DNA from: Spirochaetaceae bacterium
GTDB lineage: Bacteria; Spirochaetota; Spirochaetia; Treponematales; Breznakiellaceae
NCBI GenBank assembly: GCA_031283025.1
Contig: JAITCP010000102.1
Coordinates: 1-13,594, forward strand
Length of the DNA: 13,594 nucleotides
Reading direction: 5' to 3'
The position numbers were made by a program, and so were the translations under genes. This document shows, one piece after another, positions 1-5,969 of the stretch. The first letter of the stretch is position 1, and each line of letters begins with the position of its first letter. The notes beneath the pieces are model-generated. The model ran no database searches, was not told where the DNA came from, and saw only the letters and a list, made by a program, of their open reading frames with translations.

Positions 1-186
1 CAAAAAGAGGGGAAGATCGTCGGCAAAGACAATTACCGATTGCCGTTCAAAGCCGCCGCTTTCCTTGTTCTTGCTTTCTACAATGTTCAGATACAGATCC
101 CCCATGCGGTTTTCTTTTACGTTAAGAAAATAAGTCCTGTTGGGAAGGATCAGTCTGGTAGAAAAAATTTCACCGCGTACACCCAT
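1..186 (-). CDS. PUR-domain nucleic-acid-binding protein (DUF3276/BpuR-like), 3' part missing
   Basis: Only the first 62 codons are present; the gene runs off the left edge. The peptide begins MGVRGEIFSTRLILPNRTYF and continues with a VKENRMGDLYLNIVESK stretch. This pattern is typical of the small PUR-alpha-like proteins of spirochaetes and Bacteroidetes (DUF3276; BpuR, BB0047, in Borrelia burgdorferi). Known members bind single-stranded DNA and RNA in the cytoplasm, and BpuR acts as a regulator. I chose the ATG at 184-186 because GGGGGAA lies 7 nt upstream and the family normally starts MGxRGEIxST. The gene starts 21 bp after the stop of the upstream phosphohexomutase on the same strand, so the two are probably co-transcribed. 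The family is clear from sequence memory; the specific regulatory role is inferred by homology only. Confidence 0.82.
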   Translation of the reverse strand, partial: MGVRGEIFSTRLILPNRTYFLNVKENRMGDLYLNIVESKNKESGGFERQSVIVFADDLPLFL

Positions 187-207
187 GTTTATTCCCCCGT
201 TATAGTT

Positions 208-2250
208 TCAGTTTCCGGTGTCTGCCGCCGCCGTCATGGCCCGCTGCCATGCAATTAATTCCCGTTCCAGCGCGGGGTCTTCCGCATCCGCCATAATACG
301 GAATACCGGTTCCGTTTTGGAACCGCGCAGCCAAATAAATGCCGTTTCGTTTTTTGCCTTTTCCGCTTCGCTGCCTTTACACCCGGCGGTTTCGCATCCG
401 GCTGATGTAAAAACGATCTTTAAGCCGCCGCTTTTTGCGCCGCCAAAGCGGGAAAGATTCCGCAGTTCCATTGTACCATTACAGGCGCAGGCTTCCCAGC
501 CGGTAATGCCCCAGCGTAACTTAAGTTGTTCTTTTTTTTCGTTCCATTCCTTTTCAAATATTTTTTGATACCGGTCTTTAAGCAGCGCGTGATCGCTTGT
601 TGTAACCTGCAGTTTCGCTTCGGGAGCGGAAACGCCGGTGGTATAGAACGGGGGGAGGGAATCGATTATCGCAGCCAGCGTCAATGTTTGTTCAGCATCC
701 CGCAGGATGTTTGCCGCCGCTTCCGGTTTTACCGGATTAATCCCCGCTTTTTGCGCCGCATCTTTCCATTTCAGCGGTAAATCTCTAAAAACTGAAGTTT
801 TTAGAGATTCCCATATTTCAAAAAGGCCCTTTCCCCCATTACCCGCCCTGCCGCTTTGGATCGTAAGGAGTTTAACCATCGCAAAAACCGTAGCCAGCGG
901 GTCCCGAACAGAAGACGGATGAGTGATGTTCCCGCCGTTGGAACCTTCGCCCAGTATGCGCGCCATATACCCTTCTTTACGGAGCTTCCGGGCAAGGTTC
1001 ACCACATTGGCCTCCCCAACTTCCGCCCGGAACACCGCCGCCCCAAAGGCGTTCGCAATCCGGTCAATGCGCCGGGAAGTGGCATCGTTCACCACCACCG
1101 CCGCTTTTGGGGCATCTTTGGGCGGGAGCGCTGTTTGGGGCGCATCGGGCGGCGGCAGTTCCCCCGTCCAAACGAGCTGGGCCAGTTCCGCCATGCAGGC
1201 AAGGGCAAACACTTCCTGAGCTTCAAGAATTCGGGCGGCATTTTTGCCGTCATCCCAGATTACCAGGTTCCCCCGGTCGCCGTCGCAGTCAGGCATATAG
1301 CCCAGGACGAATGAATTGTCCTTTGCGTGAAGCTCCTCCAGAAAACGGCGGCAGCTTTCCAGGGAATCTCCTTCAGGAATAATCGCGTGGGCAATTTCCC
1401 CCGGATTGCCGTTGATCCCGCGGAACCCCAGCCCCAGGGAACGGCACAGTTCTGCGTCTATGCTCACCGCACGGGCGGAACCGTTAAAATCCACGGCAAT
1501 CCCCAGAGGAAAATTTTTAAGACCTTCCGTTATCGCCTGCATTACCGTTTCGGCCCCTTCTCCTGCAATCACCTTCCTGCAAAAAGAAAAGTACGCCTCA
1601 AGGCTTTCCTGTTTTACTTTTTCCGATTCTGCATAGACCTGCCGGACTGCGTCTTCACCGGCTTTTTCCAGCAGAAAGCGAATCCGGCCTATGGGATCGG
1701 GCTGGGCTATGTAGTTCTTGAAAGCCTCGATTAACCCGGCTGCTTCGCTTCCTTCCAGCACTCCGCCGTCATCAAGGCCGAATTTAAAGCCGTTATGGCC
1801 GATGGGATTATGGCTTGCGGAAATGTAACAAAAAGCGCCTAAAGGCAACCCTTTAGGCGAGTCCGGCGCGGCGTTAAACGCAGTCCGGGCGTGGGCCATA
1901 ATTTCCGGGGCGGCGGCAATCCCCGCGAAACGTACCGTACAGCCGGAAGCAAGAAAGGAGCGGATCATCATGTCTGCGATGATCCTTCCGGTAGGCCGGG
2001 TGTCCCGCCCCAGAATAATCACCGGCTTCGCTGTACATTCACACGGCTGCGGCCTGTGCTTTGGCAAGTTGGCGACGTAATCTGCAAAAACCGCCGCCGC
2101 CGCCGCGGCGATGCAGCAGTAAACGGGGGCCGGTTCCTCGCCGGGGTTTTCTTCGTCCCCGCCGGCGCTAAAAACGCCCCGCCAGCCAGAAGGAGAAAGG
2201 GTCATCCTGTTCAGAACGTCTTTTAGGACTGCCTCTGTTGGATAGTTCAT
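208..2250 (-). CDS. Large phosphoglucomutase/phosphomannomutase family protein
   Basis: This is an alpha-D-phosphohexomutase of 680 residues, longer than the usual 450-580. These cytoplasmic enzymes interconvert hexose 1- and 6-phosphates through a phosphoserine. All four family motifs are visible: SASHNP at 144-149 (catalytic Ser146), DCDGDR at 321-326 (Mg2+ binding), GEGSNGG at 434-440 (sugar loop) and RGSKTEPVFR at 642-651 (phosphate binding, with Lys where Gly is usual). A Pro/Ala-rich linker lies at about 363-384, with the imperfect repeat PPPDAP/PPKDAP. There is also a run of six Ala at 48-53, coded by CCG triplets on the plus strand. Two palindromic DNA elements lie inside the reading frame and code residues 481-491 and 131-139. 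The ATG at 2250 has no clear Shine-Dalgarno but sits 7 nt after a TATACT box, so a leaderless message is likely. A start at Met16 is possible. The substrate (glucose, mannose or glucosamine phosphate) cannot be decided here. Confidence 0.92.
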   Translation of the reverse strand: MNYPTEAVLKDVLNRMTLSPSGWRGVFSAGGDEENPGEEPAPVYCCIAAAAAAVFADYVANLPKHRPQPCECTAKPVIILGRDTRPTGRIIADMMIRSFLASGCTVRFAGIAAAPEIMAHARTAFNAAPDSPKGLPLGAFCYISASHNPIGHNGFKFGLDDGGVLEGSEAAGLIEAFKNYIAQPDPIGRIRFLLEKAGEDAVRQVYAESEKVKQESLEAYFSFCRKVIAGEGAETVMQAITEGLKNFPLGIAVDFNGSARAVSIDAELCRSLGLGFRGINGNPGEIAHAIIPEGDSLESCRRFLEELHAKDNSFVLGYMPDCDGDRGNLVIWDDGKNAARILEAQEVFALACMAELAQLVWTGELPPPDAPQTALPPKDAPKAAVVVNDATSRRIDRIANAFGAAVFRAEVGEANVVNLARKLRKEGYMARILGEGSNGGNITHPSSVRDPLATVFAMVKLLTIQSGRAGNGGKGLFEIWESLKTSVFRDLPLKWKDAAQKAGINPVKPEAAANILRDAEQTLTLAAIIDSLPPFYTTGVSAPEAKLQVTTSDHALLKDRYQKIFEKEWNEKKEQLKLRWGITGWEACACNGTMELRNLSRFGGAKSGGLKIVFTSAGCETAGCKGSEAEKAKNETAFIWLRGSKTEPVFRIMADAEDPALERELIAWQRAMTAAADTGN
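773..812 (-). repeat. Dispersed palindromic repeat inside the phosphohexomutase ORF (copy 1, type B)
   Basis: The core is a perfect palindrome with 14-bp arms (780-793 and 796-809) around a GA loop. The whole 40 bp recurs at 9915-9953 with a single T missing. In the minus-strand gene it is read without a stop as roughly WESLKTSVFRDLPL (residues 480-493). Its right end, read on the minus strand, begins GGGAATCTCTAAAAAC, the end shared by all four copies in this window. Confidence 0.9.
1836..1859 (-). repeat. Second perfect palindrome inside the phosphohexomutase ORF
   Basis: Perfect 10-bp arms (1836-1845 and 1850-1859, CGCCTAAAGG and its complement) surround a CAAC loop. On the minus strand it codes SPKGLPLGA (residues 131-139), immediately before the catalytic SASHNP motif. 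It is unrelated in sequence to the CTCTAAAAAC repeat family. Only one full copy is seen in this window, so calling it a dispersed element is inference. Confidence 0.6.
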
Positions 2251-2276
2251 GGATTTGAGTATACTATATAACCAGA
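2251..2276. promoter_or_regulatory. Divergent promoter region between mutase and nifS, with palindromic -10 box
   Basis: Only 26 bp separate the two start codons. The 8-bp palindrome AGTATACT at 2258-2265 offers the -10 hexamer TATACT on both strands. On the plus strand TTGGAT (2238-2243) lies 16 bp before it, a plausible -35. On the minus strand the -10 ends 7 nt before the mutase ATG, which predicts a start at or next to the A of ATG. Neither gene has a good ribosome-binding site. The -35 elements must lie inside the opposing gene. This is an inference from sequence pattern only. Confidence 0.5.
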
Positions 2277-3470
2277 ATGAAAAGAATCTACATGGACTAC
2301 AACGCGACCACTCCCCTCCGTGAAGAAGTCAGGGCGGCAATGGTAGAGGATATGGCGGTGTACGGCAACGCTTCCAGTATGCACGGATCGGGCCGGGAAG
2401 CCAGGGCCAGGGTGGAGGAAGCGCGGAAAAAAGTGGGGGAACTTTTGGAGGTTCCGGCCAAAACGGTGATCTTTACATCCGGCGGTTCGGAATCGAACAA
2501 TACGGTTTTTAATACCATGCGGAGCCTGACCTCGGACAAGCGGGGCGCTCCCCTTGATTCAGGCAGGCGGGGCTTTATCACCACGGCTATCGAGCACCCC
2601 TGCGTACTCAATTCCGCCAAATACCTGCAATCGATGGGGTATACAGTTACTTTTCTGCCCGTGGATGAATCGGGCAGGATCAGCATGGAAGCGTTCAAAA
2701 AATGCCTGAATGAAGAAACCCTCCTTGTGTCGGTGATGACGGCAAATAATGAAATCGGCACTATGCAAAATATAGAAGAAATTGCAGCGCTGGCCAAAGC
2801 TGCCGGAGCATGGATGCACACCGACGCGGTTCAGGCTGTGGGAAAAGTTCCGGTTGACGCGGTAAAAATGGGCGTGGATTACCTTACCCTGTCGGCCCAC
2901 AAAATATACGGCCCCAAAGGCATAGGCGCCCTCTATGTAAAAGAAAAAGCCCCTCTCTTTCCGCTGATTCACGGCGGGCACCAGGAAGACGGCATGAGGG
3001 CCGGAACCTACAACAACACCGGCATACTTGGGTTTGGCAAGGCGGCGGAACTGGCAAAGCGTGAAACCCCTGAGTACGGTAAAACCATGCGGGTTTTACG
3101 GGAAAAACTTAAATCGGGGCTTTTGGAAAGAATCCCCAATATAAGGATCAACGGCCATGAAACAGAGGCGCTTCCCAATACCCTCAATGTATCTTTTCCC
3201 GGCGCGGAGGGGGAAGCGATACTTCTTTCCCTGGACCTGGCGGGCATTGAAGTCTCTACCGGTTCTGCCTGCGCGTCGGGGAGCCTTGAGCCCTCCCATG
3301 TTTTGCTGGCCGCCGGGCTGGGCCCTGAACTGGCCCACGGATCGATCCGCTTTTCTCTGGGGCTGGGAACAAGCGACGCGGACATTGATCATGTACTGGA
3401 AACGCTGCCGCCGGTTATCGCCCGGCTCCGTTCCATGAGTACCCTGGAAATAGCGCAGAAAGGAAAATAG
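2277..3470 (+). CDS. nifS: Cysteine desulfurase (NifS/IscS family)
   Basis: This PLP enzyme takes sulfur from L-cysteine, releasing alanine, and passes it as a persulfide to the Fe-S scaffold. The 397 residues match the usual length. Visible landmarks are MDYNATTP near the N-terminus, GGSESNN at 69-75, EHP at 106-108, HTDAVQAVGK at 181-190 (Asp183 contacts the PLP ring nitrogen and Gln186 the ring oxygen), SAHKIYGPKG at 206-215 (Lys209 forms the Schiff base), RAGTYNNTG at 241-249, and STGSACASGS at 327-336 (Cys332 is the catalytic cysteine in a short group I loop). The start gives the usual MKRIYMDxNATTP beginning. The nifU-like scaffold follows 47 bp downstream, so the pair forms a minimal Fe-S assembly unit. 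No nitrogenase genes are near, so a housekeeping role is more likely than one in nitrogen fixation. nifS versus iscS naming is a convention here. Confidence 0.95.
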   Translation: MKRIYMDYNATTPLREEVRAAMVEDMAVYGNASSMHGSGREARARVEEARKKVGELLEVPAKTVIFTSGGSESNNTVFNTMRSLTSDKRGAPLDSGRRGFITTAIEHPCVLNSAKYLQSMGYTVTFLPVDESGRISMEAFKKCLNEETLLVSVMTANNEIGTMQNIEEIAALAKAAGAWMHTDAVQAVGKVPVDAVKMGVDYLTLSAHKIYGPKGIGALYVKEKAPLFPLIHGGHQEDGMRAGTYNNTGILGFGKAAELAKRETPEYGKTMRVLREKLKSGLLERIPNIRINGHETEALPNTLNVSFPGAEGEAILLSLDLAGIEVSTGSACASGSLEPSHVLLAAGLGPELAHGSIRFSLGLGTSDADIDHVLETLPPVIARLRSMSTLEIAQKGK

Positions 3471-3480
3471 AATAGAAATT

Positions 3481-3502
3481 TGCGGGGTGTGCGCCGCCCG
3501 CA
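3481..3502 (+). promoter_or_regulatory. Small hairpin between nifS and nifU
   Basis: TGCGGG (3481-3486) pairs with CCCGCA (3497-3502) across a 10-nt loop, just before the nifU ribosome-binding site (GGAGGA, 3509-3514). There is no T run after it, so it is not a convincing terminator. It could adjust the nifS/nifU expression ratio, but this is weak evidence. Confidence 0.3.
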
Positions 3503-3517
3503 GTCTTTGGAGGAACG

Positions 3518-4111
3518 ATGGTTGATTGGCTTTATTCAGATACGGTAAAAGAACATTTCGTTAATCCCCGGAATGTCCTTGAAGACGATATATCGTCCTT
3601 CCCCGCCGATGCGCGGGGAGAAACGGGGAATATCCGCTGCGGGGATCAAATGCTTATGCTGCTCCGCATAAAGGATGATGTGATCACCGATGTGCGGTGG
3701 AAAACATACGGCTGCGCCAGCGCAATCGCTTCCACAAGTATGCTGTCGGAAATAATCAAGGGGATGAACATTGCCGACGCATACAAAATACGGCCGGAAG
3801 ACCTGGTGGAAAAACTTGGAGGGCTGCCGCACAACAAGATTCACTGTTCAGTGCTGGGGGATAAAGCCCTTAGGACGGCCATTGACGACTACCTCTCAAA
3901 GACAGGCCGTGCCGGGCTATTCAAGGAAGAAGAGCTTACCATTTGTAACTGTTTAGGTATTACAGACAAAGACCTGGAAAGGGCGTGGAAAAACGGAGCG
4001 CGAAGCTGGGAAGATTTCCAAGCCGCTACCAAAATCGGCACGGCCTGCGGAAGCTGTAAAGCCAAAGCCCTGGAATTACTCCGTGAATTTGAACATATTT
4101 ATGGGGGATAG
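3518..4111 (+). CDS. nifU: NifU-like Fe-S scaffold: IscU domain plus BFD-type [2Fe-2S] domain
   Basis: This scaffold receives sulfur from the desulfurase coded upstream and builds Fe-S clusters in the cytoplasm. The 197 residues hold two domains. Residues 5-128 are IscU-like, with the three ligand cysteines Cys41 (in CGD, with Asp43), Cys66 (in YGCASAIAS) and Cys110 (in KIHC). Residues 138-195 are a BFD-like [2Fe-2S] domain with CNC at 143-145 and CGSC at 177-180. The C-terminal NFU domain of classical NifU is absent, and the frame ends cleanly in TAG, so this is a shorter architecture rather than an obvious truncation. GGAGG sits 4 nt before the ATG, a slightly short spacing. The stop codon merges into the GGGAGTG repeat that follows. 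Confidence 0.93.
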   Translation: MVDWLYSDTVKEHFVNPRNVLEDDISSFPADARGETGNIRCGDQMLMLLRIKDDVITDVRWKTYGCASAIASTSMLSEIIKGMNIADAYKIRPEDLVEKLGGLPHNKIHCSVLGDKALRTAIDDYLSKTGRAGLFKEEELTICNCLGITDKDLERAWKNGARSWEDFQAATKIGTACGSCKAKALELLREFEHIYGG

Positions 4112-4180
4112 GGAGTGGGGAGTGGGGAGTTGAAAGCATCACGCTTTACTTACGAACAAAAACCCTACTCCCTACTCCCC
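4111..4180. terminator. Heptamer-repeat inverted structure between convergent genes, probable two-way terminator
   Basis: Three tandem heptamers (GGGAGTG, GGGAGTG, GGGAGTT; 4111-4131) face an inverted array, CCCTACT twice and then CCCC (4163-4180). Positions 4117-4130 pair with 4167-4180 over 14 bp with one mismatch. The 36-nt loop holds a smaller hairpin, AAAGC/GCTTT (4133-4147). It fills most of the 75 bp between the nifU and P83/100 stop codons, where a two-way terminator is expected. There is no long T run on either strand. A repeat-derived origin is likely, since GATAGGGAGTGGGGAGT recurs at 13564-13580. Confidence 0.6.
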
Positions 4181-4186
4181 TGCCGT

Positions 4187-5860
4187 CTACTTTAACGTCT
4201 GCCCGTTGAGCAGGATTGGACTGCCATTGGCGCTTTGGGTAAGAACTTTGTCCCCCTGGAAAATACAGGATGCGTAGGGGTGAACCTCTGAGGCTGATTG
4301 CGCCTGTTTAGCCAGGTCGGTATCATACCGGGCCATGTAATTTTTACCGTCTACTACGGTAATCGCATACAAGTTACTGCCGTTTGCCCAAAGCAGGCTG
4401 TTCGGGTGAATGTCATCCTCTCCCTGCTTAAGCATCTCCAGTGTATCGTTGTTTATTTCCACCAGCCGGACAGCGCCGTTGCCCTGATTGATTCCGGCAA
4501 TGGCAAAGATTCTGGCGCCTGAAAGGGTAATAGTCCTGGTGTTTACGGTATTCATGCCGGAAGTTTGGATAACAGAACCGTTAGCAGGATCAACCCTGTA
4601 AAGGCGTCCCAGAGATGCATTGTTCTGCACAATTCCCGCCGCAAGCAGCCCGTTGGGCGGCTGGCCTCCCTGTGCGGCGGCAACGGCTCCTGCAGTACTG
4701 CCGCTGTCAATCATTTCCTGCTGATCTTGGGCGATTTGCTGCCGTTCGTTCTCGGCTTCCTGTGCCTTTTGATCGGCAAGCCTCTGAATTTCGTCCGCTT
4801 CCTGGCGGCGCCGCTCCATTTCTCTTTCCTGTTCGGCTAACTCATCCCTGCGCTGTTCATTGGCCGCCTGTTCCTGGGCCAGTTCCTGCTGACGCCGCTG
4901 GGCCGCCTGTTCCTGCTGCCGGGCCTCCTGCTGGCGCTGCCGGGATTCTTCCTGCGATATTCGGCGTGCTTCTTCATCCAGCCGGGCCTGTTCCTGCCGC
5001 CGCCGGGCTTCCTCCTGCTGGCGCTGAGCCTCGCGCTGCTGCTCTTCAAGCCTCCTTTGGGCCGCGGCGGCTTCCTCCCGCTCCCGTTGAAGCCTTCTTT
5101 GTTCTTCCTCTAATCTTTGCCGTTCAAGCGCAGCCAACCGGGCGGCTTCTTCAGCTTCCCGTTGTTTCAGGTCTACCATATCCTGGCGGTCTTCAATACC
5201 CCTGCCCTCATCACTCCGCATGGAGTCAATCACGTCGGGATCGGTAAGGCCGGAAGTGTCTATGGCGCTGAGAGAACCGGGAATGCCGGTTCCAAGGGGG
5301 ATGGTAATAAGTGTCTGACCGGGCCATTCGTCATAGCGGATGGAAAGACCGGCTTTTTCCCTGACCAGGTTTTGAGTCACAATACTCTTGTACCGGGTTG
5401 AATAAAAATTCCAATCGCCCCGGAAAACAGCATTGTAGATCGTTATAAAGCGGGCCAAAAGGGCCGCATCGGCGGCGCTGTAGCCGTAGGCCGCCTCCAG
5501 ATAACCTTGCAGGATCAGACGGAGGTTCCGTATGTGATCCACGCCCACATCCACTCCCAGGCCAAATACGTCGGCATCGTATCTATCCCCTTCAGGATCG
5601 GCGGCGCAGTGAATTACAAAGTAGCGGTTCTGCGTCCCGGCCTGCACGGCGCCGTTCCGTATTGCCCGTCCCAGGTCGTAACCGATGGCACGAATCTGCG
5701 CAACCGTATCAATACGGGAATGGGGGCCTTCATAATTGATAAAGTTTACCGATGCCTGATTTTCTTCCAGTTCCTGTCGGTTAACATTTTGAGCGAATAC
5801 TCCGGAAACAAGCGCCATAAAAAGGGCCATTCCCAGGATTATGCGAAAAAAGTTTTTCAT
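4187..5860 (-). CDS. P83/100 antigen family protein, exported, with long coiled coil
   Basis: The 557-residue product resembles the spirochaetal P83/100 family (TP0486 in T. pallidum; P83/100 of Borrelia). Residues 1-23 form a Sec signal peptide (MKNFFRIILGMALFMALVSG then VFA, cleavage before Gln24) with no lipobox. Residues 36-215 are the conserved N-terminal domain, including FINYEGP at 40-46 and IRAIGYDLG at 56-64. Residues 230-385 are an extreme Gln/Glu/Arg/Ala coiled coil with no Pro or Trp. Residues 400-557 form a beta-rich C-terminal domain. AAAGGAG lies 6 nt before the ATG. The family is cell-envelope associated and immunogenic in Lyme disease, but its molecular role is not established. 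The gene lies 109 bp downstream of another exported protein on the same strand. Confidence 0.88.
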   Translation of the reverse strand: MKNFFRIILGMALFMALVSGVFAQNVNRQELEENQASVNFINYEGPHSRIDTVAQIRAIGYDLGRAIRNGAVQAGTQNRYFVIHCAADPEGDRYDADVFGLGVDVGVDHIRNLRLILQGYLEAAYGYSAADAALLARFITIYNAVFRGDWNFYSTRYKSIVTQNLVREKAGLSIRYDEWPGQTLITIPLGTGIPGSLSAIDTSGLTDPDVIDSMRSDEGRGIEDRQDMVDLKQREAEEAARLAALERQRLEEEQRRLQREREEAAAAQRRLEEQQREAQRQQEEARRRQEQARLDEEARRISQEESRQRQQEARQQEQAAQRRQQELAQEQAANEQRRDELAEQEREMERRRQEADEIQRLADQKAQEAENERQQIAQDQQEMIDSGSTAGAVAAAQGGQPPNGLLAAGIVQNNASLGRLYRVDPANGSVIQTSGMNTVNTRTITLSGARIFAIAGINQGNGAVRLVEINNDTLEMLKQGEDDIHPNSLLWANGSNLYAITVVDGKNYMARYDTDLAKQAQSASEVHPYASCIFQGDKVLTQSANGSPILLNGQTLK

Positions 5861-5883
5861 TTTTTGCTCCTTTAATTACAATA

Positions 5884-5920
5884 GGGAACCTCTAAAAACC
5901 GGTTGTTTTTAGAGATTTCC
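5884..5920. repeat. Dispersed palindromic repeat upstream of P83/100 (copy 2, type A)
   Basis: Arms CTCTAAAAAC (5890-5899) and GTTTTTAGAG (5905-5914) are perfect complements around a CGGTT loop. The outer bases GGGAAC and ATTTCC pair partly. The first 28 bases (5884-5911 region) are nearly identical to 9836-9863. It lies between the PQQ/HEAT gene and P83/100, 24 bp before the P83/100 ATG, so it may form a hairpin in the leader of that message or end the upstream one. Confidence 0.88.
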
Positions 5921-5927
5921 AATATAT

Positions 5928-5956
5928 AGAATACACCATATCGTGAAAATCTGCAA
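5928..5956 (-). promoter_or_regulatory. Possible promoter for the P83/100 gene
   Basis: Reading the minus strand, TTGCAG (5956-5951) is followed after 17 bp by TATTCT (5933-5928), with an AT-rich stretch after it. The match to consensus is modest. If used, transcription would start near 5921 and the palindromic repeat would sit in the 5' leader. Confidence 0.3.
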
Positions 5957-5969
5957 CCTCATGCCGCGC

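Noticed and set aside
2091..2105. CCG trinucleotide run as a phase-variable tract in the mutase gene
   Set aside because: There are only five units, and length changes would be in frame, altering a short Ala run without switching the gene on or off.
2297..2821. Minus-strand open frame of 174 codons opposite nifS
   Set aside because: The nifS frame shows every catalytic motif, and the antisense product has no recognisable features.
2277..4111. Nitrogen-fixation role for the nifS/nifU pair
   Set aside because: No nitrogenase or nif accessory genes are visible in the window. Names of this type are routinely given to housekeeping Fe-S genes.
4615..5247. Long plus-strand open frame (210 codons) opposite the P83/100 coiled coil
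   Set aside because: It is the shadow of a GC-rich Gln/Glu/Arg repeat region: the product is a Pro/Ala-rich low-complexity string with no domain, and the minus-strand gene has a signal peptide, ribosome-binding site and family match.
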